Positions 10,896 through 21,174 of a stretch of DNA of 64,000 bases are shown in pieces. The stretch's first letter is position 1. Each line of letters starts with the position of its first letter. This DNA is from Guadua angustifolia. Lineage: Eukaryota; Streptophyta; Magnoliopsida; Poales; Poaceae. Location of the stretch: NCBI GenBank assembly GCA_036346375.1, contig CM070502.1, positions 21,614,924 through 21,678,923 on the forward strand. The letters run 5' to 3'. The position numbers and the translations under genes were made by a program. The notes beneath the pieces were generated by a model. The model was not told the origin of the DNA, ran no database searches, and saw only the letters and a list, made by a program, of their open reading frames with translations.

Positions 10896-12637
10896 ATGGC
10901 GCCTAGCGGTCTAGTGCACTCTCACGATCCACTCATGCTAAATGAATCAAATTATGCTCAATGGAAATTATTCATGATTGATTATTTTAAATCCATGAGC
11001 CCACAAATATGGTGGATCGTAGATGTCGGCATTTCTTCTCCAATCAATGATATTGCTCCAACTAAAGGAGAGGAGAAATGTCTACATCTTGACGCTCAAG
11101 CAACTAACGCTTTTATTTAGTGTTGTGAGCGAGAAATATTTAATCTCATATGCAACCTCTCGAGCGCTCATGAAATGTGGATTAAGCTTCAAGATGAATT
11201 TGAACCATCCACATCAATTGAGGATTGCATTGAGGAAGAGATGTCGGTTGATGATTCTTCAACCTCTACATCAAGCGATGAAGAACCGGCATCTCCATCA
11301 ACCTCAACCTCCGCCTCAAGCGACGACGAATACTCACTTCCATCAAAAATCCGTTGCTTGATGGCAAAAGGTAAAAATGAGGTATGTAATGATGAGAATG
11401 AAGAAGAGCCCTCTTATGATGATTTAATGGATATGTTAGAGGAGCTCAATAATTATCTTGGGAAGGAGAAAACAAAATATAAGATTTTAAAGTTAGAACA
11501 TGAGTCACTTCAAAATGATTATGATGTTCTAAAAGAAAATCATGAAAAAGTCCTTCTCAAGGAATTCACTAAAACTAGTATGGATATGTCTATTCAATGC
11601 AATTTAGAAGATGAATTGCCTCACTCAAATTCTATCACAAACAATTCATCAATTAAATGCATATCCACTTCTAGTGATGATTTACCTTGTTGCTCTAATT
11701 CAATTGCTAGTACTTCCTCTATGCTTGTTGAGACTAACCTTGTAGAGGAAAATAATGAGCTCAAGGCTCAAGTCATTAAATTGGAAAATGACTTGAAGAG
11801 GTGCGTTAAAGGAAAAGCCCTCCTCGATTTAAATCTTGAGCAAGCCAAGGGCGCCTCAAGACAAGCGAGGACTCTGGTTTCAACTCCAAGAGGGAGAATA
11901 GCAAGACGAGGCACAACGCGCGTCACACGAAGACAATCAAATGCTTCGCTTGCAACAAGAAGGGCCACCTCGCCTCCGTGTGCCCTAATCATGTGGATAA
12001 CAAGGCCACAACACCAACAATGAGGCAAGCCGGCAAGGAGCAAGTCAAATCGGTCAAGAGAGGACCAAATAGCGTGACATGCTTCAATTGCCGGGAAAAG
12101 GGACATTTCGGTAAGGATTGTCCCAAAGGTATCACTCCTAAGCCTACTCTTATAAATGAAAATTATTTGCTTAGGAAGGACAAGAATGGCAATGTGTTTG
12201 CCAAGCTTGTCAAGTCCCCTATGCCGGTTAAGAATGATAATATTCATTTGCATAGGAAGAGCAATTCTAGAAATGTGTCTGCTCAAAATGCTAAGTTTCC
12301 TAAGACTACGAAAAATCATGAAAATCATGTGCTTAGGAAAAATAATTATAGCAAAACATTTTCTAGAAATGATAGATCCTCTAAGCCATTCCATAATTCT
12401 AATTATCATATGCTTAGAAGAGATCAAACTAGAAATAATTTTGCAAAGCATCATTGCCCTCCTAAGCCATTTCATAAAAATGCAAATTATTTGCCTAGGA
12501 GGAATAATTATTGCAATTCTATTTCTAGTCATGTTAGTCAAGTTAAAAATGCTAAAATTAGGACCATTTGGGTTCCTAAATCAATTGTGACTAACATTGT
12601 CGGACCCAACAAGGATTGGGTACCAAAGATCGCTTAA
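10896..12637 (+). pseudogene. SIRE-like Gag with two CCHC knuckles, stop and frameshift
   Basis: The N-terminus (LMLNESNYAQWKLFMIDYFK) is a typical copia Gag start. A TAG at 11118-11120 interrupts the frame, which then continues in phase through a Ser/Glu-rich acidic region and a predicted coiled coil (about 11400-11850) to about 11880. There the frame must shift by one to reach knuckle 1 (CFACNKKGHLASVC, about 11940) and knuckle 2 (CFNCREKGHFGKDC, about 12081). A repetitive basic tail (HLHRK, HVLRKNN, YHMLRR units) ends at TAA 12635. Confidence 0.75.
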
Positions 12638-15600
12638 AAGGATTTTTAGGTGATATGAGATGGATTGGACGCTTGCACACTCATGGAGGAGAAGGACTAT
12701 ATTTGTCTACAAGTGGTGTCAAGCATGAAGATAATCAAGTCCATCATGAGCCAATGCCATCTCGGGTAACAAGTAATTTAAATTGATTACTATTATGACT
12801 TATAGCCTTGTGTAGGTTATATTGTAATATCCATGCTAAATATCAATTTAGATTACTTGTTATGAACACTTGCTCTCGCCTCTTATCTATTCTCTTATTG
12901 CAATCTTGAGCAAGTTTAGTAGTGGCACATTTAGGGGGAGTGTTAATTCATATTCATGTGTACCACATCCCTACGTGTGCCTATATTTATGTAAGTGCAT
13001 ATATATATATTTTCAAAACCAAACCATTTAGCCAAAAGTCAAAATTTTATATACTATTACTAATCTTGTGAAAAACTAGTTGAAAAATGTATACAAATGT
13101 TTTTGAAATGTTTTTCAAAGGTTTTGGCTTTACAAAAATCTATTTTGAAAAGAAAATGAGTTTTAACGTCAAAATCTAGTTACTAGTATCTTGATTTTGA
13201 TTTAAACGATATATTTTCATAGAATTAAAAGTAAAAGGATTTTGAAAGTATTTCCAAAGTGAAAATCCTAGAGTTGGTCATTCTTAATAACTTTCGTGTT
13301 CAAAAGTTTTCCAAAAGATCAACTCATCAAAAGTTATTTGATTTTGAAACTCTCGAAAACTATACTTGACCCATAATGGTCATATTATTGCACTCATGAG
13401 TTTCTCCTTTTGGATCAATTCTTGTGTAGAATTTCGATTCAAAATGGCATTTTAGACTCATACACAAGATTCAAATCTATACTTCTTACCCCATGCTCCA
13501 TTTGAATTCTTGTGTTGATTGGGATTTGACTTTGCTTCTTAATTGGACTATTTAGATCAAAAGTCAAAATTGTATTAAAATGACCCAAATTTGTGAAAAG
13601 CTTTGAAAAAGTATTCTATTATGTATTTCAAATGTTTTACAAGCTTTCAAAATGAAAACTCTACATTGAAAACTAATTTGGCTCAAAACAATTTGATTTA
13701 ATCCAAAATAGCCTATTCTAGCACTATGCTAAATTGTTGGCATTCAAGTTGGATTTCATCCTAAATCTTGGCTATACACACTCTTGATACACCAATATAA
13801 GCCATGAAAATCAAAATTGCATGAAATCCAAATTGAATTGCAATTTTGAGGCTTTTCGTGAAAATCGATTTCCTTTTATGCCTCAAAGCGCAAATCGCCA
13901 TATCTTTAAAAATAAAATTGCTTTTGAGAAAATTCTTTTTGCAAAACCTTCTAATTAGTCCAAAGTTCATCTCTGCAAAATTTCAAATCCATTGGATTTC
14001 ATTTGAATCATTTTTGATAAAAATTTGCAAAAATCCGAGTCTCGGTCTGTCAAGGGCGGTACTACCGGCCCAGGCATGCGGTAGTACCGGATTTGCGGTA
14101 CTACCGGCCATGTGTTGCGGTAGTACCGGCCATGACAGAATTTGTTCTGAATTTTCAGAATTTTCTCGAGGTTTGCTTTGGGATATCTTTTGATTGGAAA
14201 GTGCTTTTTCAAAAATTCTTTTTGTAAAATCTTCATATGATCCTAAAGTTCTTTTGAGCAAAATTTCAAAAGTTTTACAAATCATTTGAAAAGATTTCCA
14301 AGTGGTATCAGTTATGAGCACTTTAATTAATCTTAAAGCGTGTTTTTCACTTGATCTTTTGAAAAGACAAAACTTGTGCAATTCAAATGCAAATAACTCC
14401 ATGATTCATTCATTGAATATCTTGAGGAGTTTATTTATATCAAGTTTTGGGCACTTAAATACTTCCAAGTGAATTCATGTCTTTATTTTGCTCTGATACT
14501 AAATCTTCGCGATTTTATTGATACTTCTTGAGCTTTGCTCTCTTTCGATACCCGTAAGCGTTTGTTGCTCTGAGAATATTGCTCTGATACTCATCGATAT
14601 TATCAATAATTCTTTTAAGTGGTATCAAGTCTTTGTGATTTGATCCTAAGTGGTATCAATTGAGCTTTTTATTCTTTCCATATGCTTACAAGTGGTATCA
14701 TTGAGTTTCTCATCTCTCCAAGTGGTATCATTGAATTCAATTATTTCCTACAAGTGGTATTTCATTGCCTATTTGTAGCATCACTTCGATACCCACAGTC
14801 TTGATTAAGATGTTTCCTCTCAAATTAGAATTGTAAGTTCAACCGCTTAAGACTTCTCCGTGTGAGATTCTTTATGTGTTGAAATACTTAAAGAGGAAAT
14901 CTCTTGTTGAGCATTGTGCTTCATTAAAATTTAAGAATGCTCATTTTTTTAGTCTTTAAGCAAAGCCCTTGAGATTAAATTTACAAGTGGTATCTATTTC
15001 TCAAAGTGGTCTTTATTCTTTTGGGTTCCTCGTTAACCCGTTTAGGCAAATTGTTGGATTCTTCAAGAGAATCATATTGAAAAGCTGCAAAGCCTAATAA
15101 AATGAGGAGTGAGTTATTTGAATGTGTTTCAAATAACCCGTGTGATACCCTTACTTCGTTTTTCATGCTTATCTTTACAAGTGGTATTTTACAAGTGGTA
15201 TCCAAAAATCCAAATATAGTCTCGTTTCGAGTTTTCCTTATTTTTAGACCATATTTCAAATAAAAACTTGTTTTACTTCTTGAATGACCCTTCAAGTTTT
15301 TATTTGGTTTTAAATCTTAATTCATTGCCAAGGTCATAAGTATGCATTCTAATTCTTATATGACCTTCATTAAAAAGAAATGGTTAAATGCTAAAAGGGG
15401 GAGAATAATTAAATGAAAGGGGAGAATGTTTCTCCAAGTTAAATGCCAAAAAGGGGGAGATAATGATAAATGTTTAAATGCCAAAAAGGGGGAGTATGTA
15501 TTTCAACAAGTAAATCTTTTGGTTCTTCCATTTTTGGTGCTTAATGCCAAAAGGGGGAGAATTAGGTAGCTTAATATCATTTGGCTTAAAAAGAAAGCTT

Positions 15601-15773
15601 AATATGATTAAGGGGGAGAATTAATTGTCATATGCATTCTAAATTGTCAATGCTTATATTGTTTACAATATGCATATGTATTCAAATGGCTTAAATTCTC
15701 TCGGTATGTCAGTTTTAATCCAAATGTGCTTATTAAGCTTGGATTTGTCATTAATCACCAAAAAGGGGGAGAT
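12638..15773 (+). other. Non-coding 3' internal region of the nested element
   Basis: 3.1 kb AT-rich with no pol. Three repeated words stand out. CGGTACTACCGGCC-type inverted words occur at 14055-14135. At least nine 'aagtggtat(ca)' words lie between 14300 and 15200. Seven polypurine-tract-like 'aaaagggggaga' words lie between 15391 and 15773, the last directly before the 3' LTR. Confidence 0.65.
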
Positions 15774-16083
15774 TGTAAGTTCAACCTTCATTAGTTATGG
15801 TTTTGGTGTTAATGACAAATCTAATCTTGTGTTAATGACAAATCCAATATTAGGTTTATCCCCTAATGCGATAGTGTTATTAATGACAATCTTATATCGA
15901 GACTAACATGTTTGTTTAGAATATCTTTGTTTAGTCTCATCGCATTGAAAAAAGGAAAACCCGAGGTATGTATGCATATTCATTATAGTATTAATTACAT
16001 ACTTTGGATTCAAGTTAAAGTATGAATGTCCCCGTTATATTAACCACAAAATGTGCATTATGTTTCTCAATCCATATATTACA

Positions 16084-16457
16084 TGGATGCACATATTTAG
16101 GGGGAGTTTGTAGTTTAACTTGAAAGTCTCTTTGTATTGATCGATTCGTTATTGACACATATAAGGATCAAGACAAAGAAACTAAATCCTTGAGTATATA
16201 TTTGAATTGCCTAGTTAAAGTATACTCATTGTAATATAGGATATACTCCAATATGATCAAATTGAATATGTGGATGCACATATTTAGGGGGAGTTTGTAG
16301 TTTAACTTGAAAGTCTCTTTGTATTGATCGATTCGTTATTGACACATATAAGGATCAAGACAAAGAAACTAAATCCTTGAGTATATATTTGAATTGCCTA
16401 GTTAAAGTATACTCATTGTAATATAGGATATACTCCAATATGATCAAATTGAATATG
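16084..16457 (+). repeat. Perfect tandem duplication, 2 x 187 bp
   Basis: 16084-16270 and 16271-16457 read identically from TGGATGCACATATTTAGG to ...CAAATTGAATATG. It contains an internal 'tttagggggag' purine word, so that motif is doubled. Confidence 0.95.
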
Positions 16458-16652
16458 TGCATATTATATCCAAGTCAATCATATTTATACACATATACAT
16501 GTGGGGTTTATTCTATAGTTGATGACTTAGGGTAATGATCATTTTCATACAATTTACATATAATGGATCGTTACTTTTCATCAACATGAGTATATGAAAA
16601 CTTGTGTAGTTAATATATACTCATATCAATTTAAATTATCATTTAAATTGAG

Positions 16653-18590
16653 TTCATTTGTCTTATTAATCATTAACGAACACTTCATCATGTGTTGATG
16701 GTGCTCCGTGATTAATTGAGGACAAATGAATAGTTCTTAAGTATAATTAAGCATGTGTTGCATTATTATACTTAAGACACATTTACAATCATTTCAATTG
16801 ATTTGGGTTGTGCTCAATTGATCTAGAGGCATCCATTATGTGTTAATGGAGTGCAAGAGATAATTGAGACAACCATGCATCTTGGACTAACTATTTTATG
16901 AGTTGTGATTGAGTTAGGTCCAAAGATGGATGAGATGATGAGAACGGGACAAGGACGGCATCATGAGTTGATGGGCGTCAAGAGTGGATCCCGAAGAGGA
17001 GTCGAGTAGAGATCCCGGGGGAGCATCATCGTGATGATCATAAAGACCCCAAAGGGATTGCTTGTGGCTGGGAAGGTATAATTAGATAGGCTAAGGACTT
17101 TATAGTCTTTGAGTCTAAGGTTTTTATCGCCATGCTATTAAGAGGGGTCGTTCCCTTTGCTTGAGCTTCATCATGTGTTGATGATCTCATTCCGCGTTCA
17201 CTCGAGCTCAAATCAGTTGATTTAGTTTTTGCATGAGGGTTAACCATTTGACATGTGTTGCGAATGGGTTAAACTTATGCTTGGTTGCATTTGGTTTTCG
17301 CATAATGCTTTGATTTGCATGTGTTGCAAATAGGATAAGCTAGTCGTTGGCTTTTGCGTGAAGTTCACTTTTGCATGTGTTGCATTAGTTGAAGCTTCAC
17401 GTTTTGGTTCATAAAACAATCTTTATAAAAACCGTGTGGTTGCTTGGAGCTAAGTTTTGCATGTGTTGCGAAAGGAGAGCTCAAGCATGATTTTATGGTT
17501 GTGTATCTGTATGGAGCTAGAGGCTTGCATGTGTTGCGAGTAAAGAGCTCATACGTATGATTTGGTTTAGTTGAAGTTTGGATTTGGTGTTGCATGGGAC
17601 TAGAGAATTGCATGTGTTGCAATTAGAGAGTTCATGCATCTTGATTTGATGTTGCTTGGAGCTAGACTTTTGCATGTGTTGCAAAGAGTAGTGCTCAAGC
17701 ATGAAATGCGTTTATTGCGTTATTTGCAAGTTCGTTGCGAATAAACCGAGGTTTATGAGTCCGAATTCGAGAGCATGTGAGTGGGGCTTGCAACGGGTGT
17801 TGGCAAGTTGACCGGTTTTGTGTTGACCTTCACATGGCTAGGGGATTAATCTCATAAACTCGAGCTTGATTTGCTTAATCGTTTTTTGAATAGATCTTGA
17901 GTTGGTTGCAAAATGTGTTTTTGCAATTTGGTTGAAATTCCTTGAGCATGGGCTAAGTTGGTGCAAATGTGTTTTGCGTGTGTATGATCATGTGTTGATC
18001 ATCATATGGCTTAAGGAATGGGTTTCGGTTTTGGAGAATCGGATTTTGAGTTGAATTGTGAAATTCTCTGTTATTTAAGACTACTTAGTGTGGGCGTGTA
18101 GTACCGCAGAAAGCGGTACTACCGACCCTTGGTTAGTGTAGCTTTATTCCGATGTCAGATGTTTTCCGTAGTGCCGAGGCGGCACTACCGCTCGATGGGA
18201 GCGGTAGTACATAAGTCTTGATACTCGCGCCTCGAGCGGTAAGAGTAGGAAAAAGTGGCCGTTAGGCGACAGTTGGAGTAATGGGCGGACTACTGCCCTT
18301 AGAGGGCGATAGTCCGCACTTTGCTGATTCGCCGTTTGAGCCCCCAACGGCTAGTTTTCTTTGGTGGGTATAAATACACCCCTTGGGGGCTTGGGCAAGT
18401 GGTTGGTCTGTGTGGGAGTCATTTGCATGTGTTGCTCTTCTCCCTTTGCTTCTTGAGCTTAAGAGTGAGGCTAATTGCATGTGTTGCAATTAGTGAGTGG
18501 TTTGAGAGGCTCTTGTGCATGTGTTGCACTTGAGTGAGGTCCTTGTGCATGTGTTGCACTTGGTGATCACCGAGGCGCATTTGTTGTGCC
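16653..18590 (+). repeat. Chain of imperfect hairpins with invariant ATGTGTT loop
   Basis: ATGTGTT starts at 16690, 16753, 16838, 17173, 17253, 17319, 17375, 17461, 17529, 17612, 17674, 17913, 17967, 17990, 18427, 18479, 18519 and 18549. Variants are ATGAGTT at 16898 and 16963, and ATTTGTT at 18579. Flanking arms are mutually complementary but differ between units. Examples are CTAATTGC/GCAATTAG (18471, 8 bp), TTGCAAA/TTTGCAA (17906, 7 bp), and a 17-bp stem with two mismatches at 16736-16776. Longer arms reach 78 nt at 16653-16730. See findings. Confidence 0.9.
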
Positions 18591-19158
18591 GGTGAGGTTC
18601 AAGCAAGGGCGGCTTGTTACTCTTGGAGGTTGCCGACTCCTAGCGGCGTGGGAAGTCGTCTTGGAGGAGCTCTCGAGGTGTGAGAAACCCCGAAGTTTGT
18701 GAAGGTTCGGGTTGAGCCTACGCTGAGCGTGAAAACCACGTCTAGTGGAAAGAGGCGGAGTGCTCGAGCGGAGCCGGTCCAAGTGGTTGGGCTTGCCTCA
18801 ACGTGGACTAGGGAGACCAAGCAAGTCTCCAGAACACCACGGAAAAACATCGTTTGTCTCTTGTCTCTTTACATTCAAGTATTTACCTTTTGAATATTAT
18901 TGATTGCTTGAATTAGAATTGCTTAGTATTATTTAGTTGATAAATTTAGCAATTCTTGTGTAGAGACATAATTTAGTTAAGTGCACTAGTGAGCCTAGTT
19001 GATTTAAGCTTTAATTGTCAAAAACCTATTTATCGCTTCCGCTTATATATTTGATTAGGTTATGACTTAGGGGTGTATTAGAGCGATCGATCTTAGTGAG
19101 CGATTAATTTCGTAAAACGCCTATTCACCCCCCCTCTAGGCGCATCCTCGACCCTACA

Positions 19159-20269
19159 AACCTCCTAAATGATCCAGATCCCAAGACCATGGCAGAGTGC
19201 AAAAAAGCGTTCGGACTGGACTCAATGGAAGGAAGCAATTCAAGCTGAGATAGCCTCGCTTAATAAAAGAAAGGTATTCACATCTGCAATACCTACACCT
19301 CCAAAAGTCTTCCCTGTGGGATTCAAATGGGTTTTCATCCGGAAACGGAATGAAAACAATGAGGTGGTGAGATATAAAGCGAGACTTGTAGCACAAGGGT
19401 TCACGCAGAGACCCGGCATTGATTTCAATGAAACATATTCTCCGGTTATGAGTGGAATAACATTCCGATACTTAATATCATTGGCAGTTCAAAATCGTCT
19501 ATCTTTGCAGTTGATGGATGTAGTGACAGCATATCTTTATGGGTCACTTGATTCGGACATATACATGAAGGTTCCCGATGGAATCCCAATTCCGAATCCA
19601 AACGCAAATCGCAATATGTACTGTGTAAAGCTCAACAAGTCACTATATGGCTTAAAATAGTCGGGTAGAATGTGGTACAACCGACTAAGTGAATTCCTTC
19701 TAAAAAAGGGATACACAAACAATGATGATTGCCCATGTGTCTTCATAAAGAAATCTCCAAAGGGATTCTGTATAATATCCGTATATGTTGATGATTTAAA
19801 TATCATTGGCAACTCTAACGATATAAATGAAGCATGCAATCACCTAAAGACGAATTTGAGATGAAGGATTTGGGTAAGACCAAATTTTGCTTAGGTTTAC
19901 AACTTGAGCACCTTCCTCAGAATCTTAGTGCATCAATCACCCTATATCCGAAAAATATTGGAGAAATTCAATATGGACAAATCATATCCATCTAAAACAC
20001 CTATGGTTGTTCGATCTCTAGATATGGAGAAAGATCCATTCGCACCATGTGATGATGGAGAAGAGTCTTGGGACCGAGGTTCCTTATCTCGATGCTATTG
20101 AGCGCTTATGTATCTTGCAAATTGCACCGGGCCCGATATTGCATTTGCAAAGTGAACTTACTAGCTAGACATAGCGCCGCACCAACCAAACGTCATTGGA
20201 TAGGTGTAAAGCATATCCTCAGATATCTTAATGGCACAAAGGATCTTGCGGTGCTTAGGGACCACTGTG
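19159..20269 (+). pseudogene. Copia pol, 3' half: reverse transcriptase, broken
   Basis: Resumes the outer element with the pre-RT linker (NDPDPKTMAECKK). RT motifs follow: VGFKWVFIRKRNENNEVVRYKARLVAQGF is spread over 19310-19400, YSPV near 19438, and the catalytic YVDD near 19784. A TAG at 19658-19660 replaces a likely Gln codon, and a shift occurs near 19860. Later parts (HQSPYIRKILEKFNM; HWIGVKHILRYLNGTKDL) are in other frames. RNase H is absent. The coding trace stops at the inverted repeat before the 3' LTR. Confidence 0.85.
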
Positions 20270-20517
20270 GTTAGACACCATTTCATTGATCTCATCAAGA
20301 CACAAGATTAGGCAGTTAATCAAGTAATTAAGTCATAGATTAGACAGTTGATTAGACAGTTAATTAGGCAGTTGTCCCTTTGGATAAAGGCAACTGTAAT
20401 GGCATCCTTTCCCTTGTATAAATACAATCAAATTGATCAATGCAAAGGCAGTTCATTCCATACCATTCTGTTCTCTGTTTTCATTTTATTTTCACACAGT
20501 GGTCCCTAAGCACCGCA
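20247..20517. repeat. 23-bp perfect inverted repeat bracketing the 3' LTR
   Basis: TGCGGTGCTTAGGGACCACT + GTG at 20247-20269 is the exact reverse complement of 20495-20517 (CACAGTGGTCCCTAAGCACC + GCA). The left copy lies in the RT coding trace, so the right copy is an inverted duplicate beyond the LTR. Confidence 0.9.
20272..20497 (+). repeat. 3' LTR of the outer copia element
   Basis: Same sequence as 5784-5996 apart from a 12-bp tandem copy of GATTAGACAGTT and a few substitutions. It is flanked by a 23-bp inverted repeat that does not belong to the LTR. Confidence 0.85.
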
Positions 20518-20964
20518 GCGTGTGCTGCTATGCAGCTATCTTTCACACTTCTTAAGCATGATAGAGAACACATATCACCTATCACGTTTTTTATATAGAA
20601 AAGGAGACCAAATTTATAAATATATATACGAGTAGACTAAATTTGCAAAAAAAAGAAAGAAGGGAAGAGAGAATATATAAGCGATGATTTGCACCACCGT
20701 CGCAATTCAGACTGCATGCCCCTGTAGGTTGGCTATAGAAATGCACAATTTCAGTTCAATGCAAAGCAGCTCGGCATTCTTCAATCGCAAAACAGAAGAC
20801 AGTTGAGGTAAAATTCGCAGCTTCGATCCCCGTATACTTCATGGGTTCCTTTGGTATGGTACACCATACAGCGCTTGACTAGGAGCAGGCTAGCCATCAG
20901 CTCGACATAGTTACAACTCACAACTCACAAACAATGACGATTGAAAAGGCAAGGAGGCACGTAC
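20518..20964. other. Intergenic, no gene seen
   Basis: AT-rich; includes an A-rich run near 20650. Lies between the copia remnant and the end of the acetolactate synthase regulatory gene. Confidence 0.4.
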
Positions 20965-20970
20965 TTTATT
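20965..20970 (-). terminator. Polyadenylation signal AATAAA of the acetolactate synthase small-subunit gene
   Basis: AATAAA on the minus strand about 205 bp after the stop codon. Cleavage would be expected 10-30 bp lower. Inferred from motif and position only. Confidence 0.5.
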
Positions 20971-21174
20971 CTGCCAGTTGGTGGAATACATGAGCAAACC
21001 TCAACTTGCATCTACCGAGAATATTATTCGACTAGTCAGTGGGTTGACGCATTAGCACAGAGGAAACAGAAAAAAGTCATCCAAAACGAACAAACACATG
21101 AACGAAACCTGCCTACACATTTTGCTCCAGCAACCAACCAAGCATTTCATCGGGCCATCACACATGACTCTGAA

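Larger units (their letters stand above)
10870..19158 (+). mobile_element. Nested SIRE/Maximus-like copia element, pol-less, 5' LTR missing
   Basis: It begins with leader sequence ('ggcttaaccg...gagagtaaaaagg') directly followed by a gag-like frame at 10896, without LTR or primer-binding site. It ends with a purine-rich tract (aaaaagggggagat) and a 3.4 kb LTR from TGTAAGTTC (15774) to a CA terminus near 19158. The LTR end 'cctattcaccccccctctaggc' is shared with the minus-strand element near 32620 and is typical of grass SIRE-type elements. No protease, integrase or RT is present, so the family is non-autonomous. Confidence 0.75.
15774..19158 (+). repeat. 3' LTR of the nested SIRE-like element
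   Basis: Starts TGTAAGTTC right after a polypurine tract and ends near ...CGACCCTACA. About 3.4 kb. Contains a perfect 187-bp tandem duplication (16084-16457), the hairpin chain (16653-18590) and a TATA-like 'tataaataca' near 18369 that may be the U3 promoter. No second copy exists in the window. Confidence 0.75.
5773..20497 (+). mobile_element. Decayed Ty1/copia retrotransposon, interrupted by a nested element
   Basis: Near-identical direct LTRs of about 225 bp flank gag, protease, integrase and reverse transcriptase parts in Ty1/copia order (integrase before RT). The element proper is about 5773-10869 plus about 19159-20497. The 8.3 kb between is a different element inserted in the linker between integrase and RT. 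Coding parts carry several stops and frameshifts, and RNase H is missing before the 3' LTR. No target duplication could be confirmed because the sequence right of the 3' LTR is rearranged. The element is non-functional as it stands. Confidence 0.85.

Noticed and set aside
13761..14402. Several short frames on both strands in the nested element
   Set aside because: Repeat-derived; they contain the palindromic CGGTACTACCG words and have no Gag or Pol features.
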